This document shows positions 46,760 to 58,570 of a DNA stretch of 64,000 bases, piece by piece. The translations under genes were made by a program, and so were the position numbers. The DNA comes from Metallyticus violacea (taxonomy: Eukaryota; Arthropoda; Insecta; Mantodea; Metallyticidae). Location of the stretch: assembly GCA_030762175.1 (NCBI GenBank), contig CM060837.1, positions 6,280,001 through 6,344,000 on the forward strand. The letters run 5' to 3'. The notes under the pieces are model-generated. The model had not been told where the DNA came from. It was given only the letters and a program-made list of their open reading frames with translations, and searched no databases. Position 1 is the first letter of the stretch, and every line of letters starts with the position of its first letter.

Positions 46760-47975
46760 TTGGGACGTCTCAAAAGTTTTAAGAAATGTCATCAGAATGG
46801 ACAAATTACTATGACAGTTAAGTACCATCCTTTAGATAACGTGCTGTAAAATTTCAGACGCGTGAGTGTAGTCACTTGTTTGTGACGATCGTGTAAACAA
46901 ACTAATGTTAACATTTTTTACAAAAAGTAAATACGCTGAAATATACTGCGGTAAGTACTTCGGTTTAAAGGGTTTAACCTCAACAGAAATACAAAAGGAA
47001 TTAAATTACACATCATAGGACTCTTTCCCTTGGTTTTCGATGGTAAAGTGGGCTGCTGAATTTAAGCGTTGTGGTACATGCATTCAAGATGATGAGCATT
47101 CAGTGCGTCCCAAAACTGCTACGACAGACGAGATTGTGACAAAAATTCACAATGCCGTACTCAATCGCTTATTTATGGTAGAAGGTTTGGGTGACCTCAG
47201 ATTTCAGTAGGCCGTGTCCACTAATTTTTCACGAAATTTTGGATATGAGAGAGCTTTCCGCTTTATAGGTGCTGAGTTTGTTTACAATGGACCAAAAACA
47301 CATTCAAATGAACATTTCGCAAAAGCGTTTAGACTTGTTTAAACACAATTCCAGTAAGTTTCTCCGACAGGAGATGAACCATGGATTCATTACTACACGC
47401 CAGAGACGAAACAGTGGGTAGCAACAAGTGCAAGTGCACCAAAGAAAGCAAAATCGGTTCCATTTGCAGGAAAAGTCATGGCTACGATTTTCTGGGATTC
47501 TCATGGTGTGGTGCTCGTAGACTACCTCCAGAAGGGCAGCACCATCATCGGGGAGTATTACGCTTCACTACTGGACCAACTGAAGGATGTTGTTCAGGCT
47601 AAACGTCTATGCCTTGCGGTAATGCGCCCCCACACACGCCTGCGATTGTTGCTGCAAAACTGCACGACCTTCGCTTCCAAGTACTTCCACATCCGCTCTA
47701 TTCGCCAGATTTGGCTCTCAGCGATTACTTTTTGTTCCCAAACCTGAAAAAACTGCTGCGTGGATGAAGATTTACATCAAATGATGAGGTTAAAGCTAAG
47801 ACAAACGCTTATTTCCCACCACAGCTGCACAAATCATTTCTTAATGCAGATATTAAAAAGTTGGAAAGTTTTTTGATTAAATGTATTGATTTAGAAGGTG
47901 AATATGTTGGGAGGGGGGAAATAAAACATTTCTATCTTGTGTTTTCTTGGTCAGGCCATGAACTTTTAGAACACG
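46760..47975 (+). mobile_element. Mariner-like element, family B copy 2, almost full length
   Basis: Approximate ends: GGGACGTCTCAAAAGTTTTA near 46761 and, inverted, GGAAGCGTGTTCTAAAAGTT near 47978-47959. They are related but imperfect. Length ~1.2 kb is normal for mariner. Coding remnants run in family order from about 46920 to 47900. The same element is found inverted at 5325-6320. Confidence 0.82.
47041..47903 (+). pseudogene. Mariner transposase relic (family B copy 2)
   Basis: Segments in order: AEFKRCGTCIQDDEHSVRPK (HTH and linker), KIHNAVL, TGDEPWIHYYTPETKQWVAT (first Asp; the usual Thr is Pro), KVMATIFWDSHGVVLVDYLQ, GSTIIGEYYASLLDQL. A frameshift near 47600 puts the second Asp region out of frame: the HDNA motif is degraded to MRPHTRLRLLLQ. 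HPLYSPDLALSDYFLFPNLK (third Asp) and a SFDIKCIDLEGEYV-like tail follow in other frames. It is not functional. Confidence 0.85.
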
Positions 47976-49137
47976 CTTCCTGTTCAAACAAATTATAAAA
48001 TGCGATAAACTTTCAAATAAGTTGATGCCAATGTCACGCCTTGGTTAACGAATCAGTGACAGAGTTGATTCGGCATATCACAACGCAATATATTGTTACA
48101 ATTTTTGTCTTCAGTAATTTATTCTCATGTTCATCCTCCGTACAGCCCGAAAATAGGTCTACAGAATTTAAAATTGTTATTTACGTTATTATCATCACGC
48201 TATTTATGTTATTTAACAGCGACCATACTTGACTGTTAGAACGACATTATCTTTGCAACAAACAGACGGTATTGCATAGCAACTACCAACGCTATGTCTC
48301 TCCGGAACAAATTTCCGATGCACAAAGGGACCAAGTCCCGTGTCAAGACAGTGTTGAAGCCATTATTACTAGTAACACACACACCAGACGTCAATGTGGC
48401 GAATTTCAATTAACTTTCAACGAGCTTTCAAGAGAGGTAATTTTCGAGACGGCGAGGTTGGCAGCAGTGAGCGGCGTTTCCGTTGCAGTAGGTTAATTTT
48501 GAACTCGGTGGCTCTAATCCTAATTAAACGTTGCAAAATCCTGACATCTCAGCACATGGGCCAACATAATCACTTGCTATTAGCGGGCCCTGAAATCTGA
48601 ACAGCACGGCTCACGAGTTTATGAGCCATGAAGCCCAGCTGGTGAGATGAGGAATTGGCAGAAAATATTACTACGAGAGGGGAAGCCATTTCTCAGGTGG
48701 GAGGGTGGAAAACTAGCAAATGAGAGGCTCTCTTTAAGTTGAAATCTGAAATACCAGAATGCAAAAACGTCATTCATTCAATTTGTGCTATTGGAAAGCC
48801 TACAAAGACCTTAAAAAATACCCTCAACCCATAATTAATGTATTTTAAATATGTATTTTTTTCATATCCAGTTCAAAAAGAAACGAAAAGCCCCAGTGCA
48901 CTGCAAGTACGCGTTTATAAAGTCCTAATTTCGACTGCGTAGTTAGCATTTGTCGTCTCAAGAGTAAACATATATATCACTACATGCATCATGAATAATA
49001 GAAGAGAAGGTGAAACGACTAAGATTAAAGAATAATGCGAGACATTTAATAACAGAAAAGGGAAGGAAAAGTAGAATACAGAAACGAAAACGAAGCTAAT
49101 GAAGAGGAAACAGAGATAAAGAGTGCATTAAAACAAA
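47976..49137. other. Intergenic DNA, no gene
   Basis: Short frames at 48272-48600 have no recognised domain, and the rest is AT-rich. Confidence 0.4.
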
Positions 49138-50010
49138 TAGGGCTGTTCAATAAAAAAATTATGATAGTTTATTTTACAACCTACCTCATAATTCCTGAAT
49201 ATTATTATAAAATAGTCCCTGTTTGATTCAATGCAACTTCCTAGCGTTTCTGCCAGTCTTCAAAGACATGCTGGAAACCATTTTTGAAAATGTTCTTCAG
49301 AATTTCCTCTGCTCCTGCTTGCGTTGTGTGGTCATGCATTATCATGGTACAAACCGCAGGTTTTTCTGCGTGTGATAAGGCGTTGCAAAGTTATAAGAAC
49401 ATCTCTGTAGTATTGTTCAGTTACAGTTGCGTGTGCAGATACGACATGCTGGTAAGTCATTCCTTGGATATCGACAAATGAGACGACCATAACTTTACTA
49501 GCAAGAACAACCATTTTCGTGAGTTGGTGATGTTGCAGATTTCCTCATAGATTTTTTGGTTTGCTTTCAGGATCGAAATGATGTAACTCCTTCCTGTAAT
49601 ATCGCCTTCAACTGCAAGCGATGTCCTTTCGTTCGAAAATCAGTAACCAAGCACAAACACATCTCATATGCAACGTTCAGTTACCAAAGTGTGGATTGCT
49701 CCCAGTGAAATTTTTCGCAGTTTCTTAAAATGTTCTTAATATTATTCGATGATCGTTTCTCACAATGATAGCAGCGGCGTTAATGCTTTTTTCCGTTAGG
49801 ACATGGGTTGCCGTATTTAAACATTTTAAATTACCCTCTAGCTGTGCTATAGGGCAGAAAAAACTATCCATATGTCTCCTGTACAGGCCTCAAATGAAGA
49901 TTTGTTGAGACGAAAGCAGCATTTGTTCGTCGCGTATCCCCTCCATTTTGTTGTAGGCGGAACTGAACATGGCTCAACTTGTACATATCTCATTGGTGGG
50001 AACCGAAAGT
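49138..50010 (-). mobile_element. Mariner-like element, family C copy 2
   Basis: Minus strand, homologous to 29240-30133 (GTTTCTGCCAGTCTTCAAAG, ACATCTCTGTAGTATTG, TTGTTGAGACGAAAGCAGC). The left edge is near AACAAATAGGGCTGTTCAAT. Conceptual order is KVMVVSFVDIQGMTYQHV, TVTEQYYRDVLITLQ and LYHDNA. A deletion then jumps to a C-terminal EILKNIFKNGFQ...FEDWQKR tail near 49250. Confidence 0.75.
49332..49514 (-). pseudogene. Mariner transposase fragment (family C copy 2)
   Basis: 60 codons from SKVMVVSFVDIQG through AHATVTEQYYRDVLITL to YHDNA, where the second catalytic Asp is kept. Sequence following HDNA (normally RPHT...YSPDLAP) is deleted. The first Asp region upstream is degraded. Confidence 0.78.
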
Positions 50011-50039
50011 GACAACAATGATACAATCCACGCTACATT

Positions 50040-50990
50040 GTAATGATTGAAAATACGGGGAAATCAAGCAGTCTGTCTAAGGGACCAAATAAAGGAAAGG
50101 TGGGATACCGGATGGGCATCAAAAATAAGGAAAGTTAAATAAAATTGGATTGGGGTATATTTGGTTAAGGGGAAAGAACATTACACGAAATAGTTGGAAA
50201 ATAATTAACAGACGTTTTCGAGATATAGATACACAAAATATTGGGTCTCAATGCGCAGAAAAAGTATCGCTTAACCTGCAGGCTCACATACATCCGGTGT
50301 GAGGGGGGGGGGGGTTATTTAGATATCTGTGGCAGAAAAGAAAGAAGTGATTTCGCATGGTTCAGATTAGGGGCTTGGAAAGGAAACAAAATATTAATGC
50401 TCTCGGTTAAAGAATTTGCCTATTGTGCAGAGAAAGCGATACCTGGAGGCATATTTAGGCAGAATGCAGGAAAACGGAGATTTTAAGAAATCAGCATTTA
50501 CCAAGCAATTTTTGAATGTCAATAGAAATTTGAACATTTGCCGGGAAGCTTTGGTGCATGCGACATACTCACACAATTTGAGAATATTTCTAGAGAAGAT
50601 CCAACAAAGAAGGTTAATGGCTATAGAGAAGAGAGGGGAGTTGGAGAGGGGGTGTGAGTAAATGGAAGGGAGGCTCAAGAGTAAGGGTTTCGTTCATGTT
50701 TATGTATTTGTATATAAAGTTGTTGATAAAGTTGTTTATGTATTTGTATATAAAGTTGTAAATATACAGAAGTGTTTGTGTATTTGTATGTACGCATGTA
50801 GATATGTATGTATCCACACACACACACACACACACACGCGTGCGCGTATGTGTGGGGGGGCCCTTTTGATTGTTATAAGGACGGCATTAGCATGTACGGC
50901 CGAAAGGCTCATGGGACAGTTGTGTTTATTTGAGTGTATTCTAAAACATACAATAAAACATTCATTACCATTACTTATTACGGAACAGTC
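50040..50990 (+). mobile_element. Zinc-knuckle LINE, 3' part, copy 2
   Basis: Closely similar to 28200-29215 over its length: GGGGTATATTTGGTTAAGGG, ATAATTAACAGACGTTTTCG, AGAAAAAGTATCGCTTAACC. In the knuckle region ICLLCRESDTWRHI-stop-AEC keeps both first Cys. The TAG at 50457 is at the same codon as in copy 1. The 3' UTR contains GTATGTACG remnants and a CA array, then CCCTTTTGATTGTTATAAGG, AGCATGTACGGCC and an ATTACC/ATTACT tail. It is truncated 5' compared with copy 1. A G-run (50307) shifts the frame. Confidence 0.78.
50815..50838. repeat. (CA)n microsatellite in LINE 3' UTR
   Basis: About 11 CA units followed by CGCGTGCGCG. It sits in the same 3' UTR interval that carries the GTAT array in LINE copy 1. 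Confidence 0.9.
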
Positions 50991-51794
50991 GTCGAATAAA
51001 TAAAATATATTATCTGCTTATTCACAGGTACAGTTGAATTGAATGTTATAGTTAGTGGCGGAGGAGAATAGTTCGGTATTTCAGCCTTGCTCATCAGCTA
51101 GCCGTTTGTGCCACATGTCTAATGAGGACAAATTCGTAAGGAGAAATGTGGGAGACATCGGATGGGGCCCCTAACATGTTTTCAGATAGAACACCCCGAC
51201 TGTGATGAATCCCGTACCCAAGACGTTCAAGCCCAACATAAGGTCCAGACACGGCCTCCAAAACAACGCCCGCCAACACACCGTAGTTTTAACTCAAGAA
51301 AATACACCAGACAGCTTTGAAATGCCCTCCCTATAGTCCAAAATCAACGGCTGGTGATTACTTTGTTTGGACTGTTAAAAAAAGCACTGGAGGGTTGGAG
51401 GATACGACAAAGGTATAGAAACATTCATGGGTAACAAATTGCAACTGAACCGCGGTCTTTCTTTGATAATGAAATTAAAAAGCTTCCTATATATCTACTG
51501 GAAAATAAGTTTAAAAACGGAAAATGAAATTAACATGTCTAAATAATTTACAAAAAAAATGCCACCTTATTTAAACTATATTTATAATTTTGTCAAAATG
51601 TACTCATAGAGCTTAAGCATTTTTTGCCATAAATAAACCCTTGAAGAATAATATTTATTTCACCATTAGAAATAATGTGTTTATTATAGCATGATATCTC
51701 AAATTAGTGTAACAGTTTTGCACTTGCAGATCTCTTATTTCCAAAGTAGGATATGAACTAAAAGTATCTTCTATGCAAGGTGCAAAAAAAAAAA
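50991..51794. other. Intergenic DNA, no gene
   Basis: A GC-richer stretch at 51050-51290 has a 61-codon minus-strand frame without recognised content. Confidence 0.4.
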
Positions 51795-52330
51795 AAAAAT
51801 GTATGTCAAAACTTAAAACATTCCTCACATATAAAAATATAATCAACCCGTCGTCGCATGGACTTCCTGGATTATCTCGTATTGTCTGGTAGCCTTGTAG
51901 AATACGGGTAAGAAGATTCTGTAAATCTTCGGCTAGATGAGCATCTACCAAATCCGCATTTGAATACCTAGAACGAGGTCCGTAAACACACAGAACTGAC
52001 ACTACGTGTTCGGTGCCACGCCAGTATTGGAGCCAGTAGCATAACAAAAGGACTAAGCGGTACAGAACGACCACAACAACGGAACTATGAGTACAACACC
52101 CCCGCCCCATTTAACTAAAGGTAAAACCCATTGCTAATCTGCTGTACGTATTAATTATATGTTCTGTTGTGGGTTTATTGTCACTGGACAGCTATGCTGG
52201 CACTCTGCCTTGTATATCACAGGGCTCTAACAAGAAAATACAAAACTTTTCGTAAACCATGTTCACACAACATATTTACATCCTTTGTATGCAAGGAATG
52301 TCATTCTATACCTTTTTGTTACACCCTGTA
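51795..52330 (-). mobile_element. Short CAGGGTGTAAC element, copy 3
   Basis: Minus strand. The right edge inward from 52330 reads ACAGGGTGTAACAAAAAGGT, the partner of the CAGGGTGTAAACAAAAAGGT edge of copy 1. The leader has CAGCATAGCTGTCC and GGGGCGGGGGTGTTG, then a frame with NADLVDAHLAEDLQNLL and ILQGYQTIRDNPG. The C-terminal CIRANG part is lost. An A-run lies at its left edge (51785-51800). Confidence 0.68.
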
Positions 52331-52710
52331 CATATAACAATCTTCCCCCTTCTACAAAACTTTCATAACCTGTTTATTTTCCAATCTTCTGCTAAGATTG
52401 AGACACTGTAAATTCCGAAATTCCGAACAGTGTTCTCTAAAAAAATCAAATTCTATTATACCTTATACTGTAGAGAATCTAATTGCCGTAAAAATATAAA
52501 GGAAAGTGCAAAATTGTTGAATGAAAATCTGCTTTTAATTATTTTGGCTTTTAGAGCGTAGCAGTAAAGAGAAAAAATACGTGTGGGGGGGGAAGGAACC
52601 AGAATTAAATAAAAGCAATTTGAGGTAACGGCCGGTAGTCGTTATTCTAATTACCTGCGTTAAGGTGGTTCTAGCTGCACTACTACCTATAATTGATTCT
52701 AAATCATTTT
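52331..52710. other. Intergenic DNA
   Basis: AT-rich with a G-run near 52586; nothing else recognised. Confidence 0.4.
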
Positions 52711-52720
52711 CAACATATAG

Positions 52721-53019
52721 TTGTTGTTTATTTGTTTATTTATGGACGCTCTTTGACATCTCAGGTTATCAGCGTCCCATTCAATTCAGGGCGTGAAACG
52801 GCCGACAAATTTTGCTCAGAGGTCTCTTTTTTCAGGCTTGAGGTTCTTTATCGTTCCATAAATCTACGACATGGGATCCAAGGCTTTACTTTCCTTCCGA
52901 AGAAGCCATAGTTAGATTTTTACGCCAAAAAAAAAAAAAACCCCGACCTGTCCGTCGTTCGAACCCGCGATCTTGGGTTTAGAAGACAAGTATGGTTACC
53001 TATACAACACCAGGAACGA
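52721..53019 (-). mobile_element. SINE family A, full length with target duplication
   Basis: Flanked by CAACATATAG (52711-52720) and CAACACATAG (53020-53029), a 10-bp duplication with one difference. On the minus strand it shows head, GGGTTCGAACGACG B-box region (mutated), body and a TTTGTTTATTTATGG tail side. An A-run (52927-52940) expands within the body next to TTTTACGCC. Confidence 0.92.
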
Positions 53020-53030
53020 CAACACATAGC

Positions 53031-53559
53031 TGTGTTAGAAAAACTATTTTATACAAATTAAACCCAGTCGTGTGGTTATTCATTAAACTTATTAGACTGG
53101 AATGATCGAATAGGCTCTTAGCAATAAAACACCGTGAGGTAACATTAACAGGACGTGGTAGTTCATATAGTAAGAATATCGACACTGCAAGTTGAAGTTC
53201 CATATTTTGAGTTCCAGTCGAAAACTGACATTTTTCCACTTTTTTTTTTTTTTGAAAATATCCATTTTATTTCTCAACAAAGTAGTCGGAGTGTATTTAT
53301 TACAGTGGCAACAATACAATACAAAATTAAACAACTTCAAGCGCAAGGGACCAATGCTTTTATAGTACAATAGCTTTGCTTACTAAAAATATACTATAAA
53401 AACATACTAGAAGAATACTTTTTTAAAAATATTAAAAATGCATATAAAATATAACAAATCCAATATGGATGACAGCAAAATCATTTTGTTTCCTCCCCCC
53501 CAACTCCCTTCCCGGTTACCAGTCTTTCCAGACCTGAGCTGTTCTACTTTCATCGCAAA
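53031..53559. other. Intergenic DNA
   Basis: No gene. Two frames of 72-92 codons lie on opposite strands across a T-run (53240-53253) and are likely chance. Confidence 0.4.
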
Positions 53560-53885
53560 TTTATCTCATCTCTCTTCTCCTTCCTTGCATACCAGCATGG
53601 CCATCTCCCTCTTATTAATCTTGCATCAAGAAAATGCTCGCCCTCATACGTGTTGTTGCAATGGCGAAAATCAATAAATAGGGTACGATTTACAATTACG
53701 TTTGCCTTTCCCCCCGACTTGTATCCATTAGTCTTCTGTTCCATAAAATTAAAATTCAGCCGATGATTTCAGGCTGTTTTGTAGGCCTAGCGCAATTTGA
53801 CTATAGTGAGGTAATAAAGACTTTGGAGCAAAGTGTATTAGTGTCAAGGGCGACTATGTTGAAAATTAAGAATAATTTCAAAAAT
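53560..53885 (+). mobile_element. Mariner-like element fragment, family D copy 1
   Basis: Plus strand: LHQENARPHTCCC (second Asp replaced by Glu), then YDLQLRLPFPPDLYPLVF, a decayed HPPYSPDLAPSDFF region. After ~100 degraded bases comes WSKCISVKGDYVEN near 53825-53868, the usual mariner C-terminus. Related to 59785-60210. Confidence 0.65.
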
Positions 53886-54974
53886 CTATGTCATCAATTT
53901 TGTGGTTCTTTCCGAGAAAGTTTCAAATGACCCCTAGGACTAACCTTAAAGACTCCTGTTCCTCTTTAAAGAGTGTAAAACTCCCTTCTCTACTGAGGGT
54001 ATATATCGGGCTTAAGGTCGTAGTAAATGATGTTTTGCGTAACAACTTGCGGCGGCCTCGGCCAGCAGGATTTGTTTTGCCTTCCCCGGGTAGTCTACCC
54101 CCACCGCAACTTAGGATCACTGGTCAAAGCCGCACGCCAACCCTAGAAGAGCACCCTTCCATTATAAATGTTAGCAAAGGGACTTAGTTCCCACCCAGCA
54201 GACTTTATGGGGTATTATCTACGTCAACAAAAATACAAACTCATATTAAATAGTCAAGTATAAGCTTTAAATTCAATATTTCACAGAGCTGCTATATTTA
54301 TGTATGTTGCGCTGAATGCTTACAAACCTGTGTGCATTTCTGTATAAGATTCTGATTTCTCGTTAGTTCTAATTGAACTAATTTTTAGGACGTGATTAGT
54401 AAGAGCTTATAGGAGTGATATCTCTATTTAAGAGATAACTTGAAAAATACAGTTTATCAGAATAATCCGCAAAATTTAGTAGAAAGATACTATAATCTCA
54501 GCAATTTTATATTATGCATGGTAAATTACCTAAACCTTGCACTGTAAATATTTCTGAAATGAGAGGTACTTTGATGTGCTGGTTTCACAGAATTGAAGTT
54601 TAGAGAAGGGCTCATAATTGCAACCCTTTCATAAATATTAGAATGTGTACTTCTTGAGTTCTTCCAATATGTGAACATTTGCACACCTGGTTTTTCAGGT
54701 TATCCCACAAATAAAAACAATAGACTTTTACATCTGGGGAGCTGGAGGGAGATATACCAGCATTAATGACAACCTTCAAACACATCCCTAATTTTACCAA
54801 TGGACTCTTGCATGAGCAGTGGTGGAATATTGTTGATACCCACCATGTGATTTTTAACTAATTAAAAATGAAGTTAAAATGTAATTTCGGTAACTATATC
54901 CATTTACCTTCTGCTCGTAAAAATCATACCCAAAATCCAATTTTACTATCACAAAAAAAAATTTCTTGTATTCA
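53886..54974. other. Intergenic DNA with a GC-richer patch
   Basis: A 99-codon plus-strand frame (53888-54187) crosses a GC-richer patch (GCGGCGGCCTCGGCCAGCAG at about 54050) without a recognised domain. The rest is AT-rich. Confidence 0.35.
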
Positions 54975-55225
54975 ATTTGTATTTTCAGATCACCAGTAGC
55001 AGAAAAGAACACAAGCTGTGGGTTGATTAACGCTTCAGTCACTGATGAAAGAAACCACTTGCAATAATGTACACCTGATAAGGGATCGCCTTGTCGTAGA
55101 CAACGACCACGAGTACACTTGTAAAGTTTGAGTTTTATTGCTGTATGTGCAGAGGAAACAAATGGCACACTGTTTTGATAATTTCCGTTGGGATTTTGTT
55201 GAGGAATATTCAAGATTTGAGTCAA
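54975..55225 (-). repeat. Repeat H copy 2, degraded coding-like segment
   Basis: Minus-strand partner of 9258-9470. The frame 54854-55225 reads IPQQNPNGNYQNSVPFV, KLKLYKCTRGRCLRQGDPLS, then FLSSVTEALINPQLVFFSAT. The two copies are inverted with respect to each other and ~45 kb apart. The family is not identified. Confidence 0.5.
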
Positions 55226-55887
55226 TTTCGTCTAATTTCTCTTCTGTTCGTCTTTGCGTGTGTTATGTTTTGCATTGAACCAGAAATATAGATCGTGAAT
55301 TGCAGTTCTGGAAGGGGACAAGTGCCCAGGGAACTTCAGAATAAATTCCTGGTGAACGCGACGAGCTAATTGTATCTATTATATTTGCACACAAAAATAC
55401 GTTGCCGCAAATACGTTATTTACACTATGGAAAACCTTTATACGTTTTACTACCGCTGGCCTCCTTTGCAACAATTTAATCAAAAAGAATTAATATAAGT
55501 TTGCCAAACTTTCTTGAAAGTTAGAAGAAATGTTTGGTTTCACAAAGACATTTCTAAATGTTTTTATGACAAAGGAGGTTGTTATTATAATTGTAATTTG
55601 CGTAAGAGATTTATGCACTTGAATTTAGGAGTTTGTATATCCGACTCAACCAGCAAATGGCGTGCTTTTAGCCGTCACACAGGCCGCTCTCTCACGTACG
55701 TCAAATCATTTGAAAGCACTGTGTTTTAAATTGAGCGAAATGTGTACAGACTTCGTTTATTACTGCCTGGTTTGATGATCTGGGGTACATAAATAAAACT
55801 ATTTTATTGGTAATATATAAATGAAAAATAAAGTAAATACTAAAACAATATAAGTCAAATAACAAGAACGGTATTTACCCCCCCCCC
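55226..55887. other. Intergenic DNA
   Basis: No gene recognised. A C-run (55879-55889) borders the SINE that follows. Confidence 0.4.
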
Positions 55888-56122
55888 CTCTTTTACTGAG
55901 GCACCACAGGTGGTGGACATTCATGATACATGAAATGAAATGATGTATTGGGAAAGGATTTTTTTAAGGAATGAAACGTTCTAGGCCTTTCCGGGCATTT
56001 ATCATTTATGATGACAGTGGAAAATCTGGAAAAAAACTCAGTCAGGGAGGTCGGTCCTGGCGGGATTCGAACCCCAGACCTCCCACTCAGGAGTCCCGGT
56101 CGTAACTACCTCGGTTCCAGTG
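55888..56122 (-). mobile_element. SINE family B, copy with small deletions
   Basis: Minus strand: GAGGCACCACAGGTGGTGGA, GGGAAAGGATTTTTTTAAGG, GGGCATTTATCATTTATGAT, CTCAGTCAGGGAGG and B box GGGATTCGAACCCC. The GTTTAACGCC tail is replaced by a C-run, and the head is mutated (CGTAACTACCTCGG). Confidence 0.85.
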
Positions 56123-56297
56123 AACTAGAGGAGCAGATATCGATAAAACATTTAAATAGTCACACAATTTTCGCTCTATTTCTAACAACTCATGTGATTT
56201 TTCAAAACGAAAAGAATTCAGCTGTTCGAAATACAGAAAAAGCTGTGTGCATATTTAAGTGTTTTATCTACTTCTGCTTCTCCAATTCTCCAATTCC

Positions 56298-56557
56298 AGT
56301 CGTTAAGGCGCAGACTCGTGAGGGGGAGATCTGGGGTCGGAATCCGCTAAGACCGCCCTCCCTGACTAAGGTTTTTTCAGGTTTTCCTCAGTCCGCATTA
56401 CTGGCAAATGCCGGGGAGGTACCCTAAACTTAGGCCTGAAACGTTTCCTTCCTTAAAAAATTGCCTCCCTAATATATAATTTCATTACATGTATCAACAG
56501 TGTCCGCCGTCTGTGGGGCCTCAGTAGTAAAAAGGGGCGTTAAACATCATTCAAAAA
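56298..56557 (+). mobile_element. SINE family B, 5' trimmed
   Basis: Plus strand from CGTTAAGGCGCAGACTCGTG (first ~15 bases of the head missing) through GGCAAATGCCGGGGAGGTAC to GGGGCGTTAAACATC. It lies ~175 bases from an oppositely oriented SINE B (55888-56122), so the pair could form an inverted-repeat RNA. Confidence 0.88.
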
Positions 56558-57506
56558 CGTAAGAAAGAAAGACACAAAAAAGAAAATATGAATGCACTAT
56601 TAGCCTGAAGGTGTCTCCTTATTGGAGGAATTGGCAGCAAGGTTTGATAAGAGATCAATCAAATTCTCCACGATAAGGCGTGGGCTATACATTAAAATAA
56701 TAAATAAGATGCATTATCAGATACCATTACATCCCCACAAAGCAGTGTGTGTTTACGAACGGAGAAAGAAATGAATAATTATATAATAAACAAAAAAAGG
56801 TAATTTTCGAGTTTTTATTAATACAGGTTCAATTTTCACGTTTTCTCTTCGGCACACACAGCATTCGTTGCAAAGTTACATATCACACACTCCTTTATAG
56901 ACACTAATAAAGATGAAATCTGTGTTCTGTATGTTGAATAACACAAGTAGAACACGTTTATGCAAAACACAGTACGAGGGTGTACAAACAAAAGCCACAA
57001 GGTTTTAATTTGTGCCGCAAAATGACGACAGGTATGCAAAGCTGACTGGGTACATTTGGATGGCAATATGCGAAATGCAAACCCTAGCGGCAGTTGTACC
57101 ACCTGTGTGTAAAGGTAACGCTCTGTTTTAATATTTACATACCGCAAGGAGCGGGGGTTGTTCTTGACTGGCCATGTAAACAACCAGAAATTCCCTTTCT
57201 CGATTTCGCCCGCTATTTCTGAGGAACTGAACACCGCCTTCACATCCCACTGCTGCCACCAATTTTGACGTTTTACCTTCTACACTCTTGGTACAGAATA
57301 CAGTGGCGGACTGTCTCTATAGAAAACAGTGACGAACTATCACTATATTCATTGGCAGAAAGACACATGTTATGGAATAAGGGAAAGTAGATAGATGGAT
57401 TAAGATGTTTATTTTACAAACTATTTATGTACATTAAACATTAATATTATATCCACTTCATAGGTTCACAGACAGTCATTCTACATTTAACACAGACGGA
57501 CAACAT
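56558..57506. other. Intergenic DNA with a mariner-type end
   Basis: At 56974 the string ACGAGGGTGTACAAACAAAA, preceded by T, looks like a mariner/Tc1 terminal repeat. A matching second end was not found. A 135-codon minus-strand frame (56836-57243) crosses it and matches nothing I recognise. Confidence 0.35.
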
Positions 57507-58060
57507 ACGAGAGTAGATCCATAAGTTTCCGGCCTAACCATTTTCTAGGTATGAAAAAGACAAAAACTATATTTCACTTTTCAATATAGTTACCCTTAGT
57601 TGCAGTACACTTCTCACATCTTCTAATTAACATTTCAACACTCTCCCAAATAGTCAGAAGTATTGTCTGCAAAATGGGCATAAACAGCACCCATCACTTC
57701 TTCGTCACACTTAAATGTCCTTCCTCACAGGTACTCCTTGTTTTGAGAAGATAAAATAGTCACTGGGAACTAGATCTGGGCTGTAAGGTGGATGGTCGAT
57801 CTCCTTGAAGCCACATTTCTTCACAGCTTCCTGTGCAACAAGAGCTGTGTGCACAGGCGCGTTGTCGTGAAGAAGGCGCATACCACCACTCAGCTTTCCT
57901 CGCCTTTTCTCTTTGATGGAAGCACGTAATCTGTGCAGTAGGCCAGCATAGTACTCCCCATTTACTGTAGTGTTCCCCTCTTTGAAGTCAATGAAGAATA
58001 TTCCTTCACAGTCCCAAAAGATTGTGACCATGATCTTCTTGGTTGACTCAGAGCCATTTG
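57507..58060 (-). mobile_element. Mariner-like element, family A copy 3 (3' part)
   Basis: Minus strand. The left edge ACGAGAGTAGATCCATAAGT is the family A terminal repeat with TA before it. The similarity to the other copies ends near 58060, just upstream of MVTIFWDCEG, so the N-terminal half is missing. Confidence 0.9.
57711..58031 (-). pseudogene. Mariner transposase C-terminal fragment (family A copy 3)
   Basis: 106 codons: MVTIFWDCEGIFFIDFKEGN, NGEYYAGLLHRLRASIKEKR, LLHDNAPVHTALVAQEAVKK (second Asp) and HPPYSPDLVPSDYFIFS (third Asp), with D34D spacing. It then frameshifts near 57730 within the LKK-NL-GRKFKCDEE segment. The first Asp is not present. It is the most protein-like mariner segment here together with the one at 37.5 kb. 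Confidence 0.88.
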
Positions 58061-58089
58061 AAATTATCCATAGATTGGAGCTGCTTTCC

Positions 58090-58570
58090 TATCAATACCC
58101 GCCATCTTCCATGGAAACATTTGTGCAACAACACTTGGGTTGGTCAAGAATCGCAGTAGCCATAGCTGTGTGTATTCGCGGAAAATATCAAACATGGGTA
58201 GTTATTAAATTCCGTGGTAAATAAGGGTGTGAATGCAACAGAAATTCATGCAGATAAAACAAACATTCTAGTGGACTCTGAACCATCATTTTCAATTGAA
58301 CCACGGAATTTAACCCCCTAGTGGACGATCAATATCCGGCAAGACATCATAAATCGAAGATGGTCAAAATTGCTGGAGTTCTGGATATTTCAAAGAAACA
58401 CCTATTTTACATTTTGTAAAGAATTGTGCATGAAAAAATGATCGAACATCAAAAGCGATTCAGAGTGGAAATCAATCAGCAAGATTTGGCCCGTTTACAG
58501 AGAAACCCGCCGACATTTGTAACCAGTGATGAAACATACCTGCACTAAAACCCACTATTATACAAGCATG
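58090..58570 (+). mobile_element. Mariner-like element relic, separate lineage
   Basis: Plus strand, opposite to family A copy 3, which it abuts. Remnants: AVIKFRGK-type N-terminus near 58197 followed by CNRNS/NATEIH. Then VDDQYPARHHKSKMVKIAGVLDI at about 58321 (linker), KRFRVEINQQDLARLQRNP at about 58455 and TSDETYLH (first Asp region) at about 58530. It is cut off after this. Assignment rests on the order of these motifs, with several stops between. Confidence 0.5.

Noticed and set aside
56836..57243. 135-codon minus-strand frame as a host gene
   Set aside because: No recognisable domain, and it runs across a mariner-type terminal motif; insufficient support.
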